40,772 nucleotides of DNA, from positions 1 through 40,772 of the forward strand of contig JANQNV010000135.1 in assembly GCA_028279425.1 (NCBI GenBank), read 5' to 3'. This document shows positions 21,224 to 30,800 of the stretch, in pieces (position 1 is the first letter of the stretch; each line of letters begins with the position of its first letter). Both the position numbers and the translations under genes were made by a program. The stretch comes from Longimicrobiales bacterium. Its GTDB lineage: Bacteria; Gemmatimonadota; Gemmatimonadetes; Longimicrobiales; Gaopeijiaceae. A model generated the notes under the pieces. That model was not told the DNA's origin, did no database searches, and saw only the letters and a program-made list of their open reading frames with translations.

Positions 21224-23656
21224 TCAGTTGTAGAAGAGGATGTTGTCGACCCAGATGGTGCTCAGATTCCCGGAAAGGATGTACTGGGCCATGTTGGCCG
21301 TCTGTGTGAGGCCGGCGAACTGCGACAGCGGCACCTCGAAGGTGATCCACGTTCCGCCGGCGAGGGCGGGTGTCGTGGTGGTGGTGTAACTCAGCTCGTC
21401 TTCGACGTCGTCGCCACCGAAGGCGCCGTCGTTGCCGAAGCTCACGAGCTTGATCCGCAGAACGCTGGTCTCGTCGATCGCATCCGGGGTCCAGACGTCG
21501 ATCCGGAAGTGCGTCATCGCGGTTGCATCGATCTGTGCGGAGCCGGTCTCGATCCCGATCAAGGAGGCGCCGGTGTACTTCTTCGCCGCGTTGCCCTGGA
21601 TGTCCACGTCCTCTACCTCGGCGGCATCCCACCCGGTCGAGAACACATCGACCGAAACGTCGGTGTAGGCGTCGGAGAAGAGGGAGATCACGTTGCCTTC
21701 GGGATAGGTCGGCATCGGGGCCGGCGTGGTGGGCTCGGTCGGCGTCGGCGGTGGTGTCACCGCCTCGTCGTAGAAGTAGAGGTTGTCGAGGAAGACCTGG
21801 CTCAGCGACCCCGAGAAGATGTACTGCGCCATGTTGGAGCGCGTCGTGAGGCCCGTGAAGTCGGCGAGGGGTATGTCGAAGTGCATCCAGGTTCCGCCCG
21901 CGAGGGCCGGGGTCGTGGCCGGGGTGAAGGTCAACTCGTGCTCCACGTCGTCTCCGCCACCGAAGCCCCCGTCGGCTCCGAAGTCGACGAGCTTGATTCG
22001 GTAGACGCTCGCCTCGTTGATCGCATCGGGTGTCCACAGGTCGACCCGGAAGTGCGTCATGCCGGTCGCGTCGATCGTCTGCGACACCGTCTCGATCCCG
22101 ATCAGACCCGCGCCGTCGTACTTCTTGGTCGCGTTTCCGGCGACCGGGAAATCCTGCACCTCTGCCGCGTCCCACGGCGTGGAGAACACGTCGACGGTCA
22201 CATTGGGATAGGCGTCGGAGAAGAGCGAGATGACGCCTGCGGCCGGCTGTGTCGGCGTCGGCGCCGGGACCTGAGGCTCCTGCGGTCCGGTCGGCACCGG
22301 TGCACCGTAGAAGTAGATGTTGTCGACGTAGACGGTCGGGTTCGAAGCCGAGGAAAGCACGATCTGCGACAGGCGGTCGAGATTCATGCCGGCGAAGGCC
22401 GTGAGCGGGATCTCGAGTGAGCTCCATGCGCCCGGCGTGAGGGCCGGCGAGGTGGCGTCGGTGAGCGCGATCTCGACCTCCGAATCGAGGCCGCCCCCGG
22501 CGTCGAAGTTCGCCAGCTTGATCTTGAAGTCGGGGGCCGCCACCCAGACGTCCATGTGCAGAAAGCCCTTCTGGCGTGCATCGACCGGCGTGCCGATGAA
22601 CTCGATTCCCGCGAAGGCGAGGTTCGTGTACTTCTTCACGTTGTCGCCGGCGATCTGCACATCTGCGACGTCGGCGGCGTCCCAGACGGCCGAGAAGGTC
22701 GAGACCGGGATGTCGTCGTACGCGTCCGAGAAGATCGAGATGACCTCGTTGGCGGGCTGCGTCGGCGTCGGCGGGGCGAGCTCCGGCGGGGCGGTGACGT
22801 TGACGGTGATCGAGCCTTCGGCCTCCACGCCGCCCACGGACGCGGTCAGAGTCGCGGTGCCCGCCCCGACCAGCTCTACCGCACCCTCGTCGGTGACTTC
22901 GGCCACGGACGGGTTCGACGAAGTGTAGTCGAAGTAGGCCCCCGCGGCGGCGATAGCGACGTCGACGCCGCCCACGTTCACCGTGTAGGTGCCGCCCTCG
23001 CTGACGCCGAGCTGGCCTCCCACCTCACCGGACACGGTACGGGTGCGAATGGAGGCGCGCGGGTTCGCGAGGGTCGGCACGAGCTCGAACTTCATCTCGT
23101 CGATCCAGATCTGGTAGGCGGCGCCGGTCTCGGTGCCCTCCGCCATCCAGAACATGCCCTTCTGTGCGAGCAGCTTCGACGCATCCGGGATCGGCACCAC
23201 CACCTTCTGCCACCCGGTCGAGAGCGGTACGCCGCCGATCACGCCCGCGCGGAAGCGGTCGCCCTCGAAGTCGAGGCCGTAGCCGACCTCATTCATGGTG
23301 ATCCCCGTCGAGGCCCGCGCCCAGAAGGTGAGGGCGTTGTACTCGGTCAGGTTGCGGGCCACGCTCGAGATGTACGTGCCCCCGACGAACTGACCCGGAC
23401 CCGGGACCTCGATTCGCACGGCGCCGTCTCCCCGGAAGGTGACGTCGGCGTCGAACTGGAAGGGGAAGGGGTCCCGGACCGAGGTGTCGAAGGTGAAGAA
23501 CCAATCGAGGCCCGGTCCCGGCGCGTCCCCGAACACGAGTGCGTCGTTCGGGAAGGGAGCCTCCTGGAGGCCGGTCAGGTCCCGGTCACAGGCGGTCAGG
23601 CTCAGGAGGGCGACGAGCATCGGGGCGAGGCGCCCGAGCGAAGTTCTGCGAATCAT
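21224..23656 (-). CDS. Glycan-binding lipoprotein with three tandem carbohydrate-binding-like modules
   Basis: An 810-residue lipoprotein (lipobox LTAC, Cys23). Residues 40-195 form a beta-sandwich with a TFWARASTGIT block, a module type seen in sugar-binding proteins. Residues 205-290 are a BIG2-like Ig domain (YFDYTSSNPSVAEVTDEGAV). Then come three homologous modules at about 300-450, 470-629 and 651-810, joined by Pro/Thr linkers. Each begins VIS(I/L)FSDAYxD, continues WDAAxV and KKY, and ends VDNIxFY. Closely similar repeats occur with GH16 enzymes in marine Flavobacteriia. No catalytic residues are evident. I infer surface capture of beta-glucan for the GH16 and GH-barrel enzymes. It lies between the GH3 and ROK genes, 8 bases from the latter. 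Confidence 0.85.
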   Translation of the reverse strand: MIRRTSLGRLAPMLVALLSLTACDRDLTGLQEAPFPNDALVFGDAPGPGLDWFFTFDTSVRDPFPFQFDADVTFRGDGAVRIEVPGPGQFVGGTYISSVARNLTEYNALTFWARASTGITMNEVGYGLDFEGDRFRAGVIGGVPLSTGWQKVVVPIPDASKLLAQKGMFWMAEGTETGAAYQIWIDEMKFELVPTLANPRASIRTRTVSGEVGGQLGVSEGGTYTVNVGGVDVAIAAAGAYFDYTSSNPSVAEVTDEGAVELVGAGTATLTASVGGVEAEGSITVNVTAPPELAPPTPTQPANEVISIFSDAYDDIPVSTFSAVWDAADVADVQIAGDNVKKYTNLAFAGIEFIGTPVDARQKGFLHMDVWVAAPDFKIKLANFDAGGGLDSEVEIALTDATSPALTPGAWSSLEIPLTAFAGMNLDRLSQIVLSSASNPTVYVDNIYFYGAPVPTGPQEPQVPAPTPTQPAAGVISLFSDAYPNVTVDVFSTPWDAAEVQDFPVAGNATKKYDGAGLIGIETVSQTIDATGMTHFRVDLWTPDAINEASVYRIKLVDFGADGGFGGGDDVEHELTFTPATTPALAGGTWMHFDIPLADFTGLTTRSNMAQYIFSGSLSQVFLDNLYFYDEAVTPPPTPTEPTTPAPMPTYPEGNVISLFSDAYTDVSVDVFSTGWDAAEVEDVDIQGNAAKKYTGASLIGIETGSAQIDATAMTHFRIDVWTPDAIDETSVLRIKLVSFGNDGAFGGDDVEDELSYTTTTTPALAGGTWITFEVPLSQFAGLTQTANMAQYILSGNLSTIWVDNILFYN
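21227..22759 (-). repeat. Three tandem protein-module repeats (about 480 bases each)
   Basis: The binding modules are encoded at about 22759-22307, 22249-21770 and 21703-21227. The last two are much closer to each other than to the first, also at DNA level (for example both code FSTxWDAAEV and GIET, and both have MTHFRxDxWTPDAI). This points to recent duplication of the last unit. Confidence 0.7.
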
Positions 23657-23726
23657 GGCTCTTCTCTGCAGAGGTCCGAGAGCGTTGCTCGAGGAGGGAG
23701 CAACGAATGCGGTCGGGAGGGGGCGA

Positions 23727-25562
23727 TCACACACGATGCCCCTCCGCGTTCAGGCCGAAGCCGTAGGGGAAGCGCGGGTCGTAGGCGTCGTCCCCGCGGT
23801 TGAACCGATCCGAGTCGGTTCGAGGCCAGGAGAAGGAGAGTGTCCCCTGGAAGTCGTGGTCTCCGAGGAGCACGTCGGCGACGCCGGCGCCTTCGGAGCC
23901 CGGAAGCCACGCCGCCACGAAGGCGTCGGAGGCGTCGATCTCGTGCTCGACGACCACCGGCCGGCCCGAGACGAAGACGGTGACCACCGGGATCCCCGCC
24001 GCCCGGATCTTCTCCAGCGTAGCGAGGTCCTCGGGGTGGTTGAGGTGGTGGTCCAGCGTGGCCGCGTATGGCGTGCCGCCCTGACTCGTCTCGACCGGAC
24101 CCGGAGTGGGCGTGGCTCCACCCGATCCCGGGTCGACGGTGCCCCCGGAGCGGACGTCGCCGAGTCCTTCGGCGTAGGGGCCCTCTCCGATGACGACGAT
24201 CGCCACATCGAAGCCGGCGCTTTCGCCGTCGAGGATCGAGGCGTCCGGGCTGAGCACGGCGTGGGGGGCGACGGCGTGGAGGCCTTCCCAGATGGAGGTG
24301 CCCCCCTGGACGTGTTCGTTGCCGGAGGTGCCCTGCCAAGCCACGGTGAAGCCGCCGCACTGGTGGCCGCGGTCGTTGGCGTTGCGACCCGTGACGAGGA
24401 TCCGTGCGTGTTTCGAGACCGGGAGGTGTCCCCCCTCGTTCTTGAGGCAGACGAGCGACGTGCGGACCGCCTCCCTGGCAATCGCCCGGTGCGCGGCGGA
24501 GCCGAACAGGGCAGTGTCGGAGTGCGGACGCTCGGCGGGGCGCGGCCGCTCGAAGAGCCCGTAGCGCTCCTTCACGCGGAGGATCCGGCGCACCGCGTCG
24601 TCGATCCGATCCATCGGAATACGGCCGGCCTCCACGGCGGCGATCGTGCCATCGATGAAGTCACGCCACTGGTCCGGCACCATGAAGAGGTCGACGCCCG
24701 CGTTCACGGACTGCACGATCGCCTCGACGTAGTCGTCGGAGAGCTGGTCGATCCCGTTCCAGTCGGAGACGACGAGGCCCTCGAACCCGAGTTCGCCCTT
24801 CAGGAGGTCGGTGAGAAGCCCGCGGTGGCCGTGACACTTCTCGCCGTTCCAGCTGTTGTACGACGCCATCACGGAGAGGGCGCCTGCGCGAAGGGCAGGG
24901 AGGTAGGGGGCGATGTGCAGGCGACGCAGCTCGTCTTCCGAGCAGGTGGTCTCTCCCTGATCGACCCCGCCCGTCGTGCCACCGTCGCCGACCCAGTGCT
25001 TGAGGCAGGCGGCGACCGCCTCGTCGCCGAGGTCGCCCTGGAGTCCGCGCACGAAGGCCTCGCCGAGGGTGCCGACACGCTCGGGGTCTTCGGAGTAGCT
25101 CTCGTAGGTGCGGCCCCAGTGATCGTCGCGCGCGACGGCCAGGGTGGGGGCGAATGTCCATTCGACGCCGGTCGCCAGAATCTCCAGCGCGGTCGCCCGG
25201 GCGATGCGCACCATCAGATCGGGGTCGTTCGCGCACCCCAGGCCGATGTTATGCGGAAAGACCGTCGCGCCCAGCACGTTGTTGTGGCCGTGGATGGCGT
25301 CCACGCCGTAGAGAAGAGGGATCGGGAGCAGCCCCTCGCCCTCCTCCACGGAGGCGGCCCAGAAGGCGTCGTTCATCTCCACCCAGTCGGCGGGACGGTT
25401 CTCGCCGGGCGTCGAGCCCCCCCCGGACAGAACGGAGCCGATGTGGTGGTCGCGCACCTCGTCCGGGGTGATGTGCATCCGCTCGGGCTGCGTCATCTGT
25501 CCGACCTTCTGTCGCAGCGTCATGCGCGCCACGAGGTCGTCGATGCGGGACTCGGCGCTCAT
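23727..25562 (-). CDS. Cytoplasmic GH3 exo-beta-glucosidase, ExoP-like
   Basis: A 611-residue GH3 enzyme with no signal peptide. The barrel domain has IPLLYGVDAIHGHNNVLGAT, FPHNIGLGCANDPDL and WTFAPTLAVARDDHWGRTYE. It continues CLKHWVGDGGTTGG (Lys188, His189) and GLVVSDWNGI with the nucleophile Asp267. The alpha/beta sandwich domain follows from about 370, with GGFTVAWQG and VVVIGEGPYAEGLGD, where Glu may act as acid/base. The HGHNN and GWxxxTY blocks are those of plant and ExoP-type exo-1,3/1,4-beta-glucanases. It lacks the extra C-terminal domain of ExoP. Its ATG overlaps the stop of the other GH3 gene by 4 bases (ATGA). Confidence 0.92.
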   Translation of the reverse strand: MSAESRIDDLVARMTLRQKVGQMTQPERMHITPDEVRDHHIGSVLSGGGSTPGENRPADWVEMNDAFWAASVEEGEGLLPIPLLYGVDAIHGHNNVLGATVFPHNIGLGCANDPDLMVRIARATALEILATGVEWTFAPTLAVARDDHWGRTYESYSEDPERVGTLGEAFVRGLQGDLGDEAVAACLKHWVGDGGTTGGVDQGETTCSEDELRRLHIAPYLPALRAGALSVMASYNSWNGEKCHGHRGLLTDLLKGELGFEGLVVSDWNGIDQLSDDYVEAIVQSVNAGVDLFMVPDQWRDFIDGTIAAVEAGRIPMDRIDDAVRRILRVKERYGLFERPRPAERPHSDTALFGSAAHRAIAREAVRTSLVCLKNEGGHLPVSKHARILVTGRNANDRGHQCGGFTVAWQGTSGNEHVQGGTSIWEGLHAVAPHAVLSPDASILDGESAGFDVAIVVIGEGPYAEGLGDVRSGGTVDPGSGGATPTPGPVETSQGGTPYAATLDHHLNHPEDLATLEKIRAAGIPVVTVFVSGRPVVVEHEIDASDAFVAAWLPGSEGAGVADVLLGDHDFQGTLSFSWPRTDSDRFNRGDDAYDPRFPYGFGLNAEGHRV

Positions 25563-27811
25563 GCGCGCGTCTCTCGAGTCAGTTCGAGTTCGACCCGCAG
25601 GGTGGCGTCGGAATCGCGCCCCACCCAGAGGCTGAAGCGGCCGGGCTCGACCCGTGGCTTCATGTCGCGCCCGATGAAGGCGAAGGCTTCGGGGGGGAGC
25701 AGGAATTCGAGGGTTCGGCGCTCTCCCGGCTCCAACTCGACGCGCTGGAAGTCCTTCAGCTCCCGCACCGGGCGGGTGACGCTCGCCACCTGATCGTGCA
25801 GGTAGAGCTGCGCTACCTCGACGCCGGGACGGTCGCCCTCGTTCACGAGGTCCACGAAGACGCGAACGGGCTGTCCGATCTCGACGGAGTCGCGCTCGAG
25901 GCGCAGTCGCTCGTAGCGGAAATCCGTATACGACATCCCGTGTCCGAAGGAGAACAGCGGGCGGAACCACACGTCGAGATGAAAGGAGGTGTTGCCGATC
26001 GACAGCTGTTGGGCGTGAGGTGGGATGTCGTCGATGTAGACGAAGGACTCCGGCGTGGGCGGGCGACCCGTGCGTCGGTGTGCGTAGTAGATCGGGATCT
26101 GTCCGGTCACACGCGGCAGGGTGATCGGGAGTTTCCCCGACGGGTTCCGCCGCCCGGTGAGGAGATCGACGATCGCCGGCCCCCCCATGCATCCGGGGTG
26201 CCACATGTAGAGGACCGCGTCTACGAAGCCGGTGACCGACTCGAGGGCGAGAGGGCGACCCGCCATGATGACCAGCACGACCGGGGTTCCGGTGGCGGCG
26301 ACGGCCTCGATCAGCGCCTCTTGCGCACCCGGGAGCGAGATGTCGGCGCGGCAGTGGGCCTCGCCGGAGAGGATGGCGTCCTCGCCGACGAATAGGAGCG
26401 CGACATCGGCGGCCTGCGCTGCGGCCACTGCGGCCGGGAAGGCGTCGTGACGCCGGTCGCGGGTGGTCTCCAGACCGCGGACCACCTCGATCTCGCACCG
26501 GCCGTCGCATGCGTCGCGCAACGAGGCCAGCGGGGGGGTCGAGATCGAGGCGTCCGCGTCGAAGATCCAGGTGCCCAGCTGTTCACCCGGCGCGTCGGTG
26601 AGCGGCCCGATCACCGCGATGCGGTCGAGGGCGTCGAGGTCGAGGGGGAGGGTCGGCCCCGCGGTGCCGTGGTCGTTCTTGAGAAGCACCCCGGACTGGA
26701 CGGCCGACTCGTAGGCGGCGGCCCGGTGCTCGTCGTTGCCGAGCGCAGGGAAGAGGGCGGAGTCGCGGTAGGGCGACTCGAAAGCGCCCGCCCTGAACTT
26801 CACGCGCAGCACGTTGGCGACCATCTGGTCGATGCGCTCCAGGGGAACGCGTTCCTCCTCAACGAGTCGCTCGAGGTGTTCGATGTAGCAGCGGCTCGCC
26901 ATCTCCATGTCGACACCGGCCATCGCGGCCTCGTAGGCCGACTCGCGGTCGCTCCCGGTCAGGCCGTGTATGGCGAGCTGATGGATCGAATCCCAGTCCG
27001 AGACCACGAAGCCGTCGAAACCCCACTCGTCGCGGAGCACCGTCGTCATCAGGAAGTGGTTCGCGGTTGCGGGGATCCCATCCAGGTCGCTGAACGAGGC
27101 CATCAGCGTCTGGCAACCGGCGTCCACGGCGGCGCGGAACGGGGGCAGGTGGACCTCCCGCAACTCGCGCTCGGGGATATTGGTGGCGGCGTAGTCCTTG
27201 CCCGACTCGCTCGCTCCATAGCCGGCGAAGTGTTTCGCACAGGCGACGATCGCATCGTCGGCCCGGAGGTCGTCGCCCTGGAACCCCTGCACCATCGCAG
27301 CCCCCAGGCGGGAGGCCAGGAGCGGGTCCTCGCCGAGGCACTCGGCCACCCGGCCCCATCGTGGGTCCCGCCCGATGTCGACCATCGGGGCGAAGGTCCA
27401 GTTGATGCCCGTCGAGGCCGCCTCGCGCGCAGCGATGCGGGCCCCCTCCCGGATCAGCTCGGGATTCCACGAAGCGGCTTGCCCGAGCGGAATCGGAAAC
27501 ACCGTTCGGAAACCGTGGATCACGTCGCGCCCGACCAGCAACGGGATGCCGAGGCGACTCTCCTCCACGGCGATCCGTTGCATCTCGTTGACCTGCTCGA
27601 CGCCGACTGCATTGAGGACCGACCCGATCCACCCGCGGCGGATCGCCTCGGCGAAGTCCTCGGGGAGGTCTTCACCGTCCCACGGAGCGTTGACCTGGCT
27701 GAGCTGCCCGATCTTCTCGGAGAGCGTCATGCGCGCCAGAAGGTCGCGCACGCGCGCCTCCACGGCGCCCGCGTCGGGAGGGGTGACTTCGGCGGTGGTC
27801 GCCATCGACAT
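25559..27811 (-). CDS. Cytoplasmic GH3 beta-glucosidase, BglX-like
   Basis: A 750-residue GH3 enzyme with no signal peptide. The barrel has IPLLVGRDVIHGFRTVFPIP, WTFAPMVDIGRDPRWGR, then CAKHFAGYGASESGKDY (Lys193, His194) and GFVVSDWDSIHQLA with the nucleophile Asp272. The sandwich domain covers about 390-600, with LFVGEDAILSGEAHCRADIS supplying the acid/base Glu region. A fibronectin-III-like domain ends the protein (RVFVDLVNEGDRPGVEVAQL). BglX-type enzymes release glucose from beta-gluco-oligosaccharides. Most BglX proteins are periplasmic, so the missing signal peptide is notable. GGGAG lies 5 bases before the ATG, which starts 15 bases after the GH-barrel gene. Confidence 0.94.
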   Translation of the reverse strand: MSMATTAEVTPPDAGAVEARVRDLLARMTLSEKIGQLSQVNAPWDGEDLPEDFAEAIRRGWIGSVLNAVGVEQVNEMQRIAVEESRLGIPLLVGRDVIHGFRTVFPIPLGQAASWNPELIREGARIAAREAASTGINWTFAPMVDIGRDPRWGRVAECLGEDPLLASRLGAAMVQGFQGDDLRADDAIVACAKHFAGYGASESGKDYAATNIPERELREVHLPPFRAAVDAGCQTLMASFSDLDGIPATANHFLMTTVLRDEWGFDGFVVSDWDSIHQLAIHGLTGSDRESAYEAAMAGVDMEMASRCYIEHLERLVEEERVPLERIDQMVANVLRVKFRAGAFESPYRDSALFPALGNDEHRAAAYESAVQSGVLLKNDHGTAGPTLPLDLDALDRIAVIGPLTDAPGEQLGTWIFDADASISTPPLASLRDACDGRCEIEVVRGLETTRDRRHDAFPAAVAAAQAADVALLFVGEDAILSGEAHCRADISLPGAQEALIEAVAATGTPVVLVIMAGRPLALESVTGFVDAVLYMWHPGCMGGPAIVDLLTGRRNPSGKLPITLPRVTGQIPIYYAHRRTGRPPTPESFVYIDDIPPHAQQLSIGNTSFHLDVWFRPLFSFGHGMSYTDFRYERLRLERDSVEIGQPVRVFVDLVNEGDRPGVEVAQLYLHDQVASVTRPVRELKDFQRVELEPGERRTLEFLLPPEAFAFIGRDMKPRVEPGRFSLWVGRDSDATLRVELELTRETRA

Positions 27812-27826
27812 CGGTGCTCCCGGACC

Positions 27827-30800
27827 TCAGTTCATTACGAAGGAGAGGTACGTCCGGATTTCCCACTCGCGGCCCATCTCGTCGAGACCGAGCGGAGAGC
27901 AGGCGAAGGTGCCGTCTCCGGCCGGAATCTGGGTCGGGCAGAAGCGATCTCCGGAGAACCGGTCCAGCGATCGCCAGGTCCCGCGCAGCCCGAGCCGCGT
28001 CTGCGGCATGCCCAACCAATCGGGCGTCCCGAAGATGTACGACATGTCACCCATCAGCTGCAGCGGGAAGGTGAAGTTGAAGTCGCGGTGATAGTCGAAG
28101 GGACCCCAGTCGTTGATCTTCATGAACGAGTGGAGGCGCAGCCGGTCGTAGTGCGCGACGACGTCGGCACCGAACCGGTTGATGACGCGGTTGTCGTCTC
28201 CGTTGGGCTGCGCATTCCCGCCGTAGATGTTGGCGATCAGCCCGAGCCCACCCGCCTGCTTCGAGACGATCCGGGCGTTGATCTCCCAGAGGTCTTCCGG
28301 ATCGACCGCACCCGGGAATGCGAAGGGCGTGCGACCGTCGGGCAGGAATCCGACGGCGGCGTCCATCGTGGTCGGGAGGTGTCGGTAGACGAACCCCGCC
28401 GAGATCGCGAGCTCTGCGTCTTCCTGCATGTTGTTGTCCCAGGCGTACATCCACGTGGCCGGGGTCGGGTCCCACGTGAAGAGCAGCTCAGCCGCCGTCA
28501 TCTCACGATTCGCGCGTACGGCGAAGGGATCGTCGAGAATGTTGCGGGGACGCGCCTGCGGGGCGGCATCCGCGAGGACCGGTCCGACGATCGGCTTCTG
28601 CCAGAGGAAGTTCGGCGCGATCTCGAGGTCGCCGATCCGGTAGGTGAACCCCGTCATGAAGTTCGTCTGGTTTCCGGTCCCGGAGTCGGCGAGGCGCCAC
28701 CCGGTGAAGGTCTGGATCTGGGTCGGACCACCGTCGGCCACGAGGCCCATGATCGCACCCTGGGCGTACCAGTTGATGCCCCCGCCCTGGTAGGTGAGCC
28801 GAGCGCGGCCGCCAAAGGTGTCCTCGGCCTTCACTTCGTCCTGCAGGACCCCGGTGTCGTCCTCGTTCATGAGCTGGAAGGTGCGCCCTTCCAGTTTGGA
28901 GCCAGACCAGAGACCGCCGAGTTCCACCCCGACGCCTTTGTAGTCGGTGTCGATGTGGATCGAGGCGCGGCGGTTTTCAGGGAGCGGAATCGCGAGCGAG
29001 CTCTGGAGCCCACCCTGGCGACCAAACTCCTCCTGGAAAAGCCCCGTGACTTCAGCCCCCATGATCCGGTGGGTGTACTTCCCCATGATCTGCGGGTTGG
29101 CCGCCCACCAGAGCTCCGGACCACCGGCGATGCTCAGACCTTCGAAGCGGCGCTTGCCGGTCAACTCGAAGCCGATCGGCGCGAGTCCATTGTAGATGTC
29201 GAGGTTCGGTCCGTAGTTCGCCTCCCGGTAGATCCCGAACATGTCGCCCTCGTACCCCCAGTGGTAATGGCCGGTACGGTAGAAGCCGTCGAGAATGAAG
29301 TCCTTCTCTTCCCAGCTCATGCTCGCGGAGTAGACGGCGACCCGGTTCAGGTCGTTGAGGATGACTTCCTCGCCCTGGGGATTGCGGAGCACCTGCGACC
29401 GGCCCCGATTCTCGTAGAAGATCTCGTCGATGGGGTTGGTGGGAACCGCGCCCAGGACGTTGAACGAGATGTCGGCCTCGATGTTGGGGGCGGGGCGGGC
29501 GCCGAAGTCGGCCCAGAACGACTGCTTCTGGTCGAAGCCCTGCGCCGCGGGGAAGACCGTCGGATTCTGCACCGGGTCCTCGGGGGTGGCGATGTTCCGT
29601 CCACCGGTCGAGTAGGTCTCGAAGTCGAGGCGGAGGCCCTTGAAGAAGGCCTTCTGGCCGCCCTCCGCCTTCATGGCGGCCGTGCTGCCCACCGCCTCGA
29701 TCGCCGCCTCCTGCGCGGAGATCCGACCGAAATGCTCACGGATCCGCGCCAGGTCGACGCCCTGTCCGTACGGGTCGAGCTCGTAGGCGCGCTTCAGCGC
29801 GTAAAAGGCGGCGCGGGGATACAGGTCGTAGAAGCCGTAGGCGTCGGTCTCGCCCTTGGCGACGATCCCCCACCACTCCTCGTTCATGTTGTTCGTGCCC
29901 TCGAGGTAGTCCTCGGGGTACGCGTCGTTCGCCCAACCGGCGCTGGTGTCCTGAATGTCGAGACGGTCCGTCTGGCCGACCTTCCACCACCCGTCGGTCC
30001 ACTGGAAGGTCATCCCGCCAATCGAGTTTCCGACCCGCCCCTTTCCGGCGGCCTGCTCGTAGATCTCCTGCCACTGGTCGACGAGGTAGCTGGCCTGCGT
30101 CTCCTGGTCTTCGGTCATGCGCTGCGCATCGAAGCGATCGGCGCCGAACTCGGTGAAGACCGCGGGGATGCCCATCTTGTCTTCGATCACCTGCCAGAAG
30201 TCCCGGGCCGAGCGGCCGCGGTAGACGTTCGAGCCCATGATGTCGAGGGTCGAAACCTCTTCGGCGATGATGTCGATGTACTGCAGGTCGCCGTTCGCCA
30301 TGGCGACCGGGCGGTCCGGGTCGATCGACTGGATCAGCTCCGTCGCGTCGCCGAAGAGGGAGTACATGTAGGTCGCGCGGAGCTCGTCGGCCTCACCCGC
30401 GGGGAGGTTCTCGGTCTCGGCAGAGGTCCAGACGAGCCCGTAGTTGTTCTCGTTGCCGAGCAGCCACATCAGGATGCCGCGGGTCCCCTCGAACTCGCGG
30501 ACCATCGCCTCCACTTGATCGAGGATGACCTGACGCTGCGACGGGTCCGAGTAGTCGGTGTTGGGGATGTACCCACCCATGTAGTCGAGCCCGTAGCGGC
30601 CCAGGGTGTGATTGATGATCGATAGGATGCCGTAGGTGTCGTAGATGTACTCGACCCACTTCGGCTGGATGCCCTGGTAGAGACGGATGGAGTTCACCCC
30701 CATCGTCCGGAGCAGCGACATCTCCCGGTCCAGCGCGGCCTTGATGAACTCGTCGGACTGCGCCCAGAAGTTGTACGCGGGGTTCGTCGTGCCTCGGGGG

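Noticed and set aside
19986..21233. Plus-strand open frame of 415 codons
   Set aside because: Antisense to the ROK gene, with no domain signature.
23439..25793. Plus-strand open frame of 784 codons
   Set aside because: Shadow of the ExoP-like GH3 and the binding lipoprotein on the other strand.
26447..30625. Plus-strand open frame of 1392 codons
   Set aside because: It lies antisense to the GH3 and GH-barrel genes, has Arg/Glu/Val-rich low-complexity text with no family blocks, and is explained by the codon bias of the opposite strand.
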